Positions 55,653 through 64,000 of a stretch of 64,000 bases of DNA are shown here, piece after piece (within the stretch, counting starts at the first letter, position 1; each line of letters starts with the position of its first letter). The position numbers were made by a program, and so were the translations under genes. The stretch is from an uncultured Pelagibacteraceae bacterium (GTDB taxonomy: Bacteria > Pseudomonadota > Alphaproteobacteria > Pelagibacterales > Pelagibacteraceae). Location of the stretch: the NCBI GenBank assembly GCA_902580895.1, contig CACHMJ010000006.1, forward strand, positions 1 through 64,000, given 5' to 3'. Below the pieces are notes generated by a model. It did no database searches and was not told where the DNA came from. It worked only from the letters and a program-made list of their open reading frames with translations.

Positions 55653-57307
55653 AAGAAGAATTATTATTTTGTCCACTAGGTGGATCTGGTGAAATTGGGA
55701 TGAACATGAATCTGTTTGGTTATGGTTTACCAGGTGACCACAAATGGATCATGGTTGATATTGGTGTTACTTTTGCAGATGATACTCTTCCTGGAATAGA
55801 TTTAATTTATCCAGATCCAGGATTTATTGTTGAAAAGAAAGATAATTTATTAGGTATAGTTCTTACCCATGCCCATGAAGATCACATTGGAGCAATTGCT
55901 CATTTATGGCCAAAACTTCAATGCAAGATATACGCAACACCGTTCACAGCTGTTTTGATAAAGGAAAAATTTAAAGAAAAACATATTGATATTACAAAAG
56001 ATCTACAAATTGTTGAATTAAATGGAAATATTTCATTAGAAAAGTTTGAGATTGAATACATCACTTTAACACATTCAATACTAGAGCCAAATGGTTTGAG
56101 AATTAAAACCCCAGCAGGTGTAATTCTACATACTGGAGACTGGAAAGTTGATCCAAATCCATTAATTGGAGATGAAATTAATTCTAAAAGGTTAAAAGAA
56201 ATAGGTGATGAGGGTGTCTTAGCTATGATTTGTGACTCAACAAATGTTTTTAGCGCTGGAAGATCAGGATCAGAGTTAGATGTAAGAAAAAATTTGTTAA
56301 ATATAGTTAATCGATTAAAAAAAAGAGTTATAATTACGTCTTTTGCATCCAATGTCGCAAGAATGGAAACAGCTTTTTACTGTGCTGAAAAATCTGGTAG
56401 ACAGATATCTTTAGTTGGAAGATCAATGCACAGAATTTATAAGGCTGCAAGACAATGTGGATATTTAAAAAATACAATTGAACCTATTGATCCTAGGGAT
56501 GCAAAAAATTTCTCTAGAGAAAAAATTCTCTATTTATGCACAGGTAGTCAAGGAGAACCAATGGGAGCAATGATGCGAATAGCAAATTATATTCATCCAG
56601 ATGTTTTTATTGAAAAAGATGACGCTGTTATTTTTTCATCAAAAATTATTCCAGGTAATGAAAAAAAACTTTATAAGCTCCATAATCAATTAGTGAAAGA
56701 TGGTATTGAGGTGATCTCTGAAGAAACTGAGTTTATTCATGTGTCAGGTCATCCAAATCGAGAAGATCTCAAAGATATGTATCAATGGGTCAAGCCACAA
56801 TGTGTTATTCCAGTACATGGAGAGCACAGACATATGATAGAACATATCAATTTTGCAAAAGAAATGCAGGTTCCTCATCCTGTTCAAGTTGAAAATGGAG
56901 ATATTGTAAAATTATCACCTGGAGATAAACCAGAAGTTTATGATAAAGCACCGAGTGGTAGATTATATTTAGATGGAAATGTTAGTGTTGAAGAGGACTC
57001 GCAGTCAATAAAAGACAGAAGAAATTTGAGTAGTAATGGATATTTGGAAATAACAATTTTAATTACTCCAAAGGGAAATATCCATAATAATCCCATAATC
57101 ACTTTTAGGGGATTACCTGTTTATGAGAAAGAGGATTTTTTATATGGACTAGAAGATGAAATTGAAAAAACAACAAGAACATTTAAACTTGGTAATAAAC
57201 AGCAAGAGCACAATTTAATAGATGCACTAAAAATTGCTTGTCGTAAATTTACAAAAGAAAAAACTGGAAAAAAACCTTTTGCTAATATTAACTTAGTGAA
57301 GATTTAA
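55649..57307 (+). CDS. rnj: Ribonuclease J
   Basis: A 552-residue metallo-beta-lactamase/beta-CASP ribonuclease with 5'-exo and endo activity on RNA. The zinc motif is LTHAHEDHIGAI (H74, H76, D78, H79). The beta-CASP part contains ITSFASNVARMETA and LCTGSQGEPMGAM. The C-terminal HGEHRHMIEH is typical. It shares its last base with the DUF1467 start. RNase J here fits the alphaproteobacterial pattern in which it coexists with RNase E. Confidence 0.96.
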   Translation: MKEELLFCPLGGSGEIGMNMNLFGYGLPGDHKWIMVDIGVTFADDTLPGIDLIYPDPGFIVEKKDNLLGIVLTHAHEDHIGAIAHLWPKLQCKIYATPFTAVLIKEKFKEKHIDITKDLQIVELNGNISLEKFEIEYITLTHSILEPNGLRIKTPAGVILHTGDWKVDPNPLIGDEINSKRLKEIGDEGVLAMICDSTNVFSAGRSGSELDVRKNLLNIVNRLKKRVIITSFASNVARMETAFYCAEKSGRQISLVGRSMHRIYKAARQCGYLKNTIEPIDPRDAKNFSREKILYLCTGSQGEPMGAMMRIANYIHPDVFIEKDDAVIFSSKIIPGNEKKLYKLHNQLVKDGIEVISEETEFIHVSGHPNREDLKDMYQWVKPQCVIPVHGEHRHMIEHINFAKEMQVPHPVQVENGDIVKLSPGDKPEVYDKAPSGRLYLDGNVSVEEDSQSIKDRRNLSSNGYLEITILITPKGNIHNNPIITFRGLPVYEKEDFLYGLEDEIEKTTRTFKLGNKQQEHNLIDALKIACRKFTKEKTGKKPFANINLVKI

Positions 57308-57552
57308 TGAGCCCTACAGGATTAGCAATTATCTATATAATCATTTGGTGGATAGTTTTCTTTGCAATTCTACCAATAGATGTAGAAAGAAATAAAGTCA
57401 TTAAAATAGAGGGTGAGGATCCAGGCTCTCCAGAAAATCCAAAAATGTTAAAGAAATTTGTTTATTGTACTGGAATTACAACAGTTTTGTTTATAATTAT
57501 TTACCTACTTATGAAATTTGAATATTTAAATTTAAGAAATATAATCACTTAG
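57307..57552 (+). CDS. DUF1467 membrane protein
   Basis: An 81-residue protein with two transmembrane helices (about 4-24 and 53-73). The conserved middle is WWIVFFAILPIDVERN followed by EDPGSPENPKMLKKF, which matches DUF1467. It is found in this same place, between rnj and proS, in many Alphaproteobacteria. Function unknown. The gap to proS is one base. Confidence 0.9.
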   Translation: MSPTGLAIIYIIIWWIVFFAILPIDVERNKVIKIEGEDPGSPENPKMLKKFVYCTGITTVLFIIIYLLMKFEYLNLRNIIT

Positions 57553-57553
57553 A

Positions 57554-58888
57554 ATGTATATTTCACAATCATTTATTCCAATTTTAAAAAACAACCCTTC
57601 AGAAGCCAAAATAAAATCACATCAATTAATGTTACGTGTGGGAATGATTAAACAATCATCAGCAGGAATTTACTCTTGGTTACCATTAGGTTTCAAAGTA
57701 ATGAAAAAGATTGAACAAATTGTTAGAGAAGAACAAAACAAAATTGGGGCTCAAGAAATTTTAATGCCAACCATACAATCAAGTGAAATATGGAAAGAGA
57801 GTGGGCGCTATGAGGACTATGGTGAAGAAATGCTCAGAATAAAAGATCGTCAAGATCGTGAAATGCTTTATGGCCCTACTAATGAGGAACTTGTAACAGA
57901 TATATTTAGAGCTTCAGTGAAATCCTACAAATCTCTTCCGCAACTTTTATATCATATTCAATGGAAATTTAGAGATGAGATTAGACCACGATTTGGAATA
58001 ATGAGATGCAGAGAGTTTTATATGAAAGATGCTTACTCATTCGATATTTCTGATGAGGAAGCTTTATTTTCTTATAATAAATTTTTCTTATCTTATTTAA
58101 AAACTTTTAAAAGATTAGATCTTACAGCTATCCCAATGGCTGCTGATACAGGACCTATAGGAGGTAATCTTTCGCATGAGTTCATTATTTTGGCTGAAAC
58201 CGGTGAAAGTAAAATTTTTACGGATAAAAGAATTTTTGATTTAAAAAGCGAAGGTACAAAATTAGAAAAAAAATCTTTAGAAGATTTGAGAAAAAAATAT
58301 GAAGAATTTTACTCAGTTACTGATGAAAAATTTGACAAGAATGAGTTTGAAAAAAAAGTTTCAGAAACTAATCGATTGAAAACTAAAGGTATTGAGGTGG
58401 GTCATATATTTTACTTTGGTGATAAATATTCAAAACCCATGGAAGCATCAGTAGATCTTCCTGGTGGTAAAAAAGATTTTGTTAAAATGGGCTCATACGG
58501 CATAGGAGTTTCAAGGTTAGTCGGCGCAATAATAGAAGCAAAATATGATGAGAAAAATGAAATCATGAAATGGCCAATATCTGTTGCACCATATGATATT
58601 GGAATAATAACGATGATAAATAAAAATGATAATTCAGCATTAGAAAAAGCAAATAAGTTTAATTCTGAATTAGAAAAAAACAACATTGACGCAATAATTG
58701 ACGATACTGATGAAAATTTTTCATCAAAAATAAAAAAGATGAATTTAATAGGTGCCCCATATCAAATAATAATAGGTAAACAAACTGAGGGTGACTTAAT
58801 AGAATTTAAAGAAGTTGGAAAAGAAACAAGAAAATTAAAAATAGCTGAAATAATAGAAATAATCAAAAAACAAAAAGAAAAAAATTGA
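57554..58888 (+). CDS. proS: Prolyl-tRNA synthetase (short alphaproteobacterial form)
   Basis: A 444-residue class II synthetase. The motif 2 region is MRCREFYMKDAYSFD, and motif 3 is YGIGVSRLVGAIIEA. The C-terminal anticodon-binding domain is present (ISVAPYDIGIITM and onward). It is shorter than the E. coli enzyme because the central editing insertion is absent, as is usual in Alphaproteobacteria. The stop TGA overlaps the TTG start of the next gene. Confidence 0.97.
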   Translation: MYISQSFIPILKNNPSEAKIKSHQLMLRVGMIKQSSAGIYSWLPLGFKVMKKIEQIVREEQNKIGAQEILMPTIQSSEIWKESGRYEDYGEEMLRIKDRQDREMLYGPTNEELVTDIFRASVKSYKSLPQLLYHIQWKFRDEIRPRFGIMRCREFYMKDAYSFDISDEEALFSYNKFFLSYLKTFKRLDLTAIPMAADTGPIGGNLSHEFIILAETGESKIFTDKRIFDLKSEGTKLEKKSLEDLRKKYEEFYSVTDEKFDKNEFEKKVSETNRLKTKGIEVGHIFYFGDKYSKPMEASVDLPGGKKDFVKMGSYGIGVSRLVGAIIEAKYDEKNEIMKWPISVAPYDIGIITMINKNDNSALEKANKFNSELEKNNIDAIIDDTDENFSSKIKKMNLIGAPYQIIIGKQTEGDLIEFKEVGKETRKLKIAEIIEIIKKQKEKN

Positions 58889-60117
58889 TTTCTACTTTAG
58901 AAAAAGAAATTACCTTCAGGTTTTTGAAAGCTAGAAAAAAAGACGGCTTTCTAAATGTTATTTCAATTTTTTCATTTATAGGTATCAGTCTTGGTGTAGC
59001 TGTTTTAATAATTGTTATGTCAGTCATGAATGGTTTCCGGACAGAACTAATAAATAAGATAGTTGGTTTTAATGCTCATATAACTGTCAAACCATATGAA
59101 AATGTAATCGAAATTGAAAAGTTAAAACTTAACAATTTAAAACTTATTTCTGATGAATTGATTTTAAGCAATTCAGGTGAGGCCATAATGATTAAAAGCG
59201 AGACCTCCAAAGGAATAGTATTGCGAGGTTATAAAAATAATGATTTCTCGAAACTTGAATTAGTAAAGAATAAAAATTTTTCAGGTAATAGAAATAACTT
59301 AAGTAAAAATTTTATTTCAATTGGAAAAGAGCTCAGTTTTACTCTAAACCTTGATATAGGGGATGATATTACAATCATGTCCTCAAGTGGAATTGAGACA
59401 ATAATAGGTAATATACCTAAACAAAAAACTTTTACAGTTGTATCAATTTTTGAAAGTGGACTTGTTGATTTCGACAACAATATAGCTTTTATAAATTTAT
59501 CGACTCTAGAGGAGTTCTTTAATCTAAATAAGGATGATAGAAATTTAGAAATTTATCTTAAAAATCCTCAAAAAATTGAAGACCAAAAAGAAATAGTACA
59601 GAAAATTTTTAAAAATGAATTTGTGTATTCTTGGTCAGATATGAATAGTGCTCTTTTTTCAGCTCTTAAAGTTGAGAGAAATGTGATGTTTATAATATTG
59701 TCTTTAATTATTATTGTAGCCGCTTTTAACATAATTTCTGGTTTAACAATATTGGTTAAAAACAAAACAAAAGATATTGCGATATTAAAATCTATTGGTG
59801 TACTTAACAAATCAATTGTAAAAATTTTTTTTCTTGTTGGAGTAATAATAGGAACATCTGCTACAATTTTTGGAATTATTCTTGGTATAACTTTTTCAAT
59901 ATATGTTGAAAATTTAAGACAATTTTTAAGCACTTTGTTCAACATAAGTTTGTTTCCAGAAGAAATATATTTTTTAAGTACGATGCCCTCAGAGATTAAC
60001 CCGCCATCAATTTTATTAATCTCGTTATGCTCAATAATTATTACAATTATTGTTTCAATTTTCCCTGCTTTAAAAGCAGCAAAACTAGATCCTGTTAAAG
60101 CATTAAAATATGAATAA
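58885..60117 (+). CDS. lolC: Lipoprotein-releasing ABC transporter permease LolC/E
   Basis: A 410-residue inner-membrane permease of the Lol system, which extracts outer-membrane lipoproteins. One N-terminal helix (about 21-45, FSFIGISLGVAVLIIVMS) is followed by a large periplasmic domain and three C-terminal helices of the FtsX type. It ends in PALKAAKLDPVKALKYE, the family hallmark. The start is TTG 58885, overlapping the proS stop (TTGA). No upstream ATG fits. A single LolC/E-type gene with LolD implies a homodimeric permease. Confidence 0.92.
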   Translation: MISTLEKEITFRFLKARKKDGFLNVISIFSFIGISLGVAVLIIVMSVMNGFRTELINKIVGFNAHITVKPYENVIEIEKLKLNNLKLISDELILSNSGEAIMIKSETSKGIVLRGYKNNDFSKLELVKNKNFSGNRNNLSKNFISIGKELSFTLNLDIGDDITIMSSSGIETIIGNIPKQKTFTVVSIFESGLVDFDNNIAFINLSTLEEFFNLNKDDRNLEIYLKNPQKIEDQKEIVQKIFKNEFVYSWSDMNSALFSALKVERNVMFIILSLIIIVAAFNIISGLTILVKNKTKDIAILKSIGVLNKSIVKIFFLVGVIIGTSATIFGIILGITFSIYVENLRQFLSTLFNISLFPEEIYFLSTMPSEINPPSILLISLCSIIITIIVSIFPALKAAKLDPVKALKYE

Positions 60118-60793
60118 TTTTATCAAACTTTTAAATATTTCTAAGTCTTTTACTCACCAAAAAAATTTAAAAGTTTTAAAAAAATTAACTTATAATTTTA
60201 AACTTGGAAAAATTTATTCTTTAATGGGACCCTCTGGTTCTGGAAAATCAACATTACTAAACTTGTTGTCATTAATCGATAGACCATCAAGTGGTATAAT
60301 GAAATATGGAAATAAACAGATAGATTATAAAAATTCTAATTATAATGACGTTTTAAGAGCGAATAAAATTGGAATTATATATCAACAGGATAATTTACTT
60401 CCAGATTTTACAGCTTTAGAAAATGTATATTTGGCTAATCTTGCTATTGAAAAAAATAAAGAAATCTCAGAAATAAAATCAAAAAAATTATTAAAAAAAG
60501 TTGGTTTATCGAATCGAATTTACCATTATCCTGCAGAACTCTCTGGAGGTGAAAAACAAAGAGTATCAATAGCTAGAGCTTTAATTAATGACCCTCAAGT
60601 TATCTTAGCCGACGAACCAACAGGAAGTTTAGATTTAGAAACTGCAAAAAGTGTTTTTGATCTTTTAAAAAAACAAATTAATGAAAACCGACTGATTATT
60701 TTTGCAACTCATAATAGATTTTTTGCTAAAAAGTCAGATTGCATGTTGGAAATAGTTAATGGTAATATAAAAACCATTAATGCAAGAGTCTAA
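60110..60793 (+). CDS. lolD: Lipoprotein-releasing ABC transporter ATPase LolD
   Basis: A 227-residue ABC ATPase. Walker A is GPSGSGKSTLLN, the Q-loop is YQQDNLLPDFTALENV, the signature is LSGGEKQRVSIARAL, Walker B is VILADEPTGSLD and the switch His is in FATHNR. It overlaps lolC by eight bases and dnaE by 14, so the three are read from one message. Confidence 0.95.
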   Translation: MNNFIKLLNISKSFTHQKNLKVLKKLTYNFKLGKIYSLMGPSGSGKSTLLNLLSLIDRPSSGIMKYGNKQIDYKNSNYNDVLRANKIGIIYQQDNLLPDFTALENVYLANLAIEKNKEISEIKSKKLLKKVGLSNRIYHYPAELSGGEKQRVSIARALINDPQVILADEPTGSLDLETAKSVFDLLKKQINENRLIIFATHNRFFAKKSDCMLEIVNGNIKTINARV

Positions 60794-63700
60794 TACTGAA
60801 AATTTCAATCATCTAAAAATTCACTCTCAATTCTCTATTTGTGAAGGGGCGATCAAAATAGATGATTTAAAAGATATCTCTAAAGAAAATAAAGTAAAAG
60901 CTCTAGGGTTATGTGATACTTCTAATCTATGTGGAGCACTAGAGTTTGCTGAAAAATTATCTAAGTCTGGATCCCAACCAATAATTGGAACTCAAATAAA
61001 TTTTAAATTAAATGATACAACAGGTCTATTACCTTTATTTGCTTTAAATAAAGATGGATATAAAACAATAATAGAACTGTCCTCATTATCTTTTTTAAAA
61101 AATGACGAACTTTCTGAACCCCATTTAGATTTTGATGATTTATTAAATAAAAATGAAGGTGTAGCAGTATTCTCTGGAACAGTGAATGGCTTATTTGGAA
61201 AACTATTTGATAAAGGTAAATTTGCAGAAATTAATGAAATTTTTTTAAAATTAAAAGAATGTTATGGAGATAGATTTTATATTGAAATTCAGCGTCATGG
61301 TGACCAGAATGAAAAGGAATTTGAAAAATTTAATTTGATAAATTCACAAAAATTGGAAATCCCAATAATTGCTACCAATGAAGTATATTATTTAAACAAA
61401 GATATGCACGAAGCACATGATGCATTGATATGTATAAAAAATAAGACCTATATTAATGAAAAAAATAGAGTTAGATATAGTAATCAGCATTATCTTAAGA
61501 GTAGTACAGAAATGGTTAATCTATTTGCTGATTTACCAGAGGCACTAGAAAATAATTATAATTTTCCATTTCGATGTAATTTTAGACCTTTATCATCTAA
61601 ACCTATATTGCCCAATATAAGTTCTGACAAAGGTAATAGTGCAGACGAAATTTTAAAGAAAGACTCATTTGATGGTCTTAACGAAAAATTCAAAAAGATA
61701 TTTAATTTAGACAATAAAAATTTTTCATCTGACAAAAATTATTTAAAATATAAAGATAGATTAGATCATGAATTAGAAATCATAATCAAGATGAATTATG
61801 CAAGTTATTTTTTAATTGTGTCTGATTACATAAAATGGGCAAAAGAAAATGATATTCCAGTTGGACCTGGCAGAGGATCCGGTGCCGGTTCTTTAGTAGC
61901 TTGGTGTCTTTCAATAACTGATGTTGACCCGATAAGATTTAATTTAATTTTCGAAAGATTTTTAAATCCAGACAGAATTTCAATGCCTGATTTCGACATA
62001 GACTTTTGTGAAGAAAAAAGAGATTTAGTTTTCGAATATTTATCTAAAAAATATAAAAATAGTGTTGCACATATAATAACTTTTGGAAAATTAAAAGCTA
62101 GAATGGTTATAAGAGATGTTGGGCGTGTTTTAGGTTTAGCTTATGGTTTTGTTGATAGTATATCAAAAATGATACCGTTTGATCCATCGAGGCCACAAAA
62201 TCTTACAGAATGTATCGCTGGGGAGCCGCGGCTTCAAAAACTGATAAATGAAGACTCTAGAGTAAAAAAACTCACTGATCTTTCATTAAAGTTAGAGGGT
62301 TTAAATAGAAATGTTGCAACTCATGCCGCAGGTGTTGTTATTGCTGATAAAAAATTAACCGAGATTGTTCCATTATATAAGGACTCCACTTCTGACTTAT
62401 TGTTGCCATCAACTCAATTTGACATGTATTCAGCTGAAAATGCAGGATTAATAAAGTTTGATTTTTTAGGTTTAAAGACTCTAACAGTTATTAATAACAC
62501 TCAGAAATTGATAAGAAAAAAAAATAAAAGTTTTAATATTGAAAATATTAATTTTGAGGATCAAAAAGTTTTTGATTTATTGTCGTCTGGTAAAACTGTG
62601 GGTTTATTTCAAATTGAGAGTGCTGGAATGCGTGAAGCTTTAATGCAAATGAAACCAAATCACATAGAGGATATTATTGCACTGGTAGCACTTTATAGAC
62701 CAGGTCCAATGAGTAACATACCAATCTATAACGATTGCAAACATGGAAAACAGACACCAGATTATTTGCATCCTTTGCTTGAAGATATTTTACGACCTAC
62801 GTATGGAGTGATTATTTATCAAGAACAAGTAATGCAAATTGCACAAAAACTCTCTGGTTTCACAGCTGGTCAAGCTGACATATTAAGGAGAGCGATGGGT
62901 AAAAAGAAAAGAGCTGAATTAGAAAAACAAAAACAAAGTTTCATTTCTGGTGCTGTGAACAATGGAATTAGCAAAGATGTTGCAGCTGGGATTTTTTTAA
63001 AAATAGAGCCATTTGCTGAATATGGTTTCAACAAGAGTCATGCAGCTGCCTATGCAATTATTTCCTATCAAACTGCTTATCTAAAAACCTATCATCCTAA
63101 AGAATTTATTGCTGCATCAATGACGATGGATATATCAAATCAAAATAAATTAAGTGAATTTTATGAAGAATTGAAAAGACTAAATATAGAAATAGTAAGA
63201 CCTGATATAAACGACTGTTATGCTGATTTTAGAACTGATGGAGAAAAATTTTATTATGCTTTAGGTGCTATCAAAGCGGTAGGATATGAGGCAGTTTCAA
63301 ACATTGTGGAAGAAAGAATTAAAAATGGAAAATTTAGCTCTATTAATGATTTTTTAAATAGAGTAAATCCAAAAGACATAAACAAGTTACAGTTAGAAGG
63401 TTTAGTAAAAGCAGGTGCTTTTGACAATATAAACCTAAATAGACAATCGTTGTTTAATTCGATACCAAAATTTATTTCAAAATCTAAAAATATTTATGAA
63501 AATAAATCTGCTAATCAGATTGATTTATTCGGTGAAAATAATACGCAGGATGACGAAGTAATAATAAAGATTGATGATTGGAAGTTTGAAGAAAGATTAT
63601 CAAAAGAATTTGAGTCAGTTGGCTTTTTTATATCTGATCACCCATTAAATCAATTCAAAGAAATATTTGAAGACTATAATATAAATGATTATCAAAGTTT

Positions 63701-64000
63701 TAATAATGATAACAACATCATAAACTCAAACATCGCTGCAACTTTATTAAAGGTTCAAGAGAGAAAAACAGCCAAAGGAAATCCTTATGCTGTTTTGAAA
63801 TTAACTGACCTAACAAGTGTTTTTGAATTGTTTATTTTTTCTGAAGTTTTAGAGAAAAATCGAGATATATTAAAAGATGGATCATCAATAATACTAACTT
63901 TGGCAAAATCAATTTCGGATGTAGATAATCGTTTTAAAAGAACAAATGTTCAAAAAATTGCTTCACTTTCAGAATTAATAAATAAGCCAATTGAGGAAGT
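60780..64000 (+). CDS. dnaE: DNA polymerase III alpha subunit (3' end beyond window)
   Basis: An open frame from ATG 60780 to the window edge, 1073 complete codons without a stop. The N-terminal PHP domain starts with HLKIHSQFSICEGA and has lost metal ligands (CDTSNLCG in place of TDHGN-like). The polymerase core has the GPGRGSGAGSLVAW loop and the catalytic Asp pair in PDFDIDF. KKRAELEKQKQ and SHAAAYAIISYQTAYLK are typical of DnaE. The last visible part is the OB-fold region. The C-terminal tau-binding part is missing only because of the window edge. Confidence 0.96.
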   Translation, partial: MQESNTENFNHLKIHSQFSICEGAIKIDDLKDISKENKVKALGLCDTSNLCGALEFAEKLSKSGSQPIIGTQINFKLNDTTGLLPLFALNKDGYKTIIELSSLSFLKNDELSEPHLDFDDLLNKNEGVAVFSGTVNGLFGKLFDKGKFAEINEIFLKLKECYGDRFYIEIQRHGDQNEKEFEKFNLINSQKLEIPIIATNEVYYLNKDMHEAHDALICIKNKTYINEKNRVRYSNQHYLKSSTEMVNLFADLPEALENNYNFPFRCNFRPLSSKPILPNISSDKGNSADEILKKDSFDGLNEKFKKIFNLDNKNFSSDKNYLKYKDRLDHELEIIIKMNYASYFLIVSDYIKWAKENDIPVGPGRGSGAGSLVAWCLSITDVDPIRFNLIFERFLNPDRISMPDFDIDFCEEKRDLVFEYLSKKYKNSVAHIITFGKLKARMVIRDVGRVLGLAYGFVDSISKMIPFDPSRPQNLTECIAGEPRLQKLINEDSRVKKLTDLSLKLEGLNRNVATHAAGVVIADKKLTEIVPLYKDSTSDLLLPSTQFDMYSAENAGLIKFDFLGLKTLTVINNTQKLIRKKNKSFNIENINFEDQKVFDLLSSGKTVGLFQIESAGMREALMQMKPNHIEDIIALVALYRPGPMSNIPIYNDCKHGKQTPDYLHPLLEDILRPTYGVIIYQEQVMQIAQKLSGFTAGQADILRRAMGKKKRAELEKQKQSFISGAVNNGISKDVAAGIFLKIEPFAEYGFNKSHAAAYAIISYQTAYLKTYHPKEFIAASMTMDISNQNKLSEFYEELKRLNIEIVRPDINDCYADFRTDGEKFYYALGAIKAVGYEAVSNIVEERIKNGKFSSINDFLNRVNPKDINKLQLEGLVKAGAFDNINLNRQSLFNSIPKFISKSKNIYENKSANQIDLFGENNTQDDEVIIKIDDWKFEERLSKEFESVGFFISDHPLNQFKEIFEDYNINDYQSFNNDNNIINSNIAATLLKVQERKTAKGNPYAVLKLTDLTSVFELFIFSEVLEKNRDILKDGSSIILTLAKSISDVDNRFKRTNVQKIASLSELINKPIEE

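Noticed and set aside
55918-56352. 144-codon minus-strand frame inside rnj
   Set aside because: Antisense shadow of the conserved beta-lactamase/beta-CASP coding region; no independent signal.
1-64000. CRISPR arrays, insertion sequences, prophage, rRNA genes, riboswitches
   Set aside because: No spaced direct repeats, transposase or integrase motifs, rRNA sequence or recognizable riboswitch fold was seen by reading. Spacers are too short for most riboswitches, but a covariance-model scan was not possible.

Overview
The window reads as a piece of a SAR11-clade (Pelagibacterales) alphaproteobacterial chromosome. It is visibly very AT-rich. Genes sit nose to tail or overlap by 1-17 bases, and convergent genes often share their last bases. 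TRAP transporters are prominent. The order nuoA-N, birA, coaX, rnj, DUF1467, proS, lolC, lolD, dnaE is typical of Alphaproteobacteria. No insertion sequence, prophage, CRISPR array, rRNA or obvious foreign island was seen. Family names rest on motifs and recall, not on a search.

Region 1 (1-9885) is a sulfonate/sulfite module. It holds a HIT protein, aprM-aprB-aprA (adenylylsulfate reductase and membrane anchor), an unknown 116-residue protein, a 44-residue membrane protein, a TauE/SafE-type anion exporter, a YeiH-type exporter on the opposite strand, a split altronate-dehydratase-family enzyme best read as sulfolactate sulfo-lyase (suyAB), and xsc (sulfoacetaldehyde acetyltransferase). SuyAB and Xsc would both release sulfite. 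AprBA working oxidatively and the exporters would dispose of it.

Region 2 (9882-20341) holds a leftward group (2-keto-4-pentenoate hydratase-like protein, M23 peptidase, SDR, TerC, GMC oxidoreductase) divergent from a rightward TRAP transporter, NCS1 permease and second SDR. The GMC enzyme plus TRAP transporter could feed isethionate to Xsc; this is a hypothesis.

Region 3 (20204-29906) is housekeeping: DUF3047 protein, YbgC thioesterase, family-5 uracil-DNA glycosylase, histidine phosphatase, several very small proteins, DUF1289, tRNA-Leu, then tig-clpP-clpX-lon for protein quality control.

Region 4 (30029-40118) is carboxylate use: a second TRAP transporter in one operon with a crotonase-fold protein and a CaiB/BaiF CoA-transferase; on the other strand an FAD/Fe-S 2-hydroxyacid dehydrogenase and an enolase-superfamily dehydratase; then a serine-glyoxylate-type aminotransferase.

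Region 5 (40178-64000) starts with tRNA-Val and tRNA-Asp. It continues with the complete 14-gene nuo operon (complex I), birA, coaX, rnj, DUF1467, proS, lolC, lolD and the first 1073 codons of dnaE, which runs off the right edge. No stretch over 300 bases lacks a gene; the longest spacer, 40119-40495, contains the two tRNAs. Seven reading frames of 40-57 codons not normally called are listed, most of them single- or double-helix membrane proteins.
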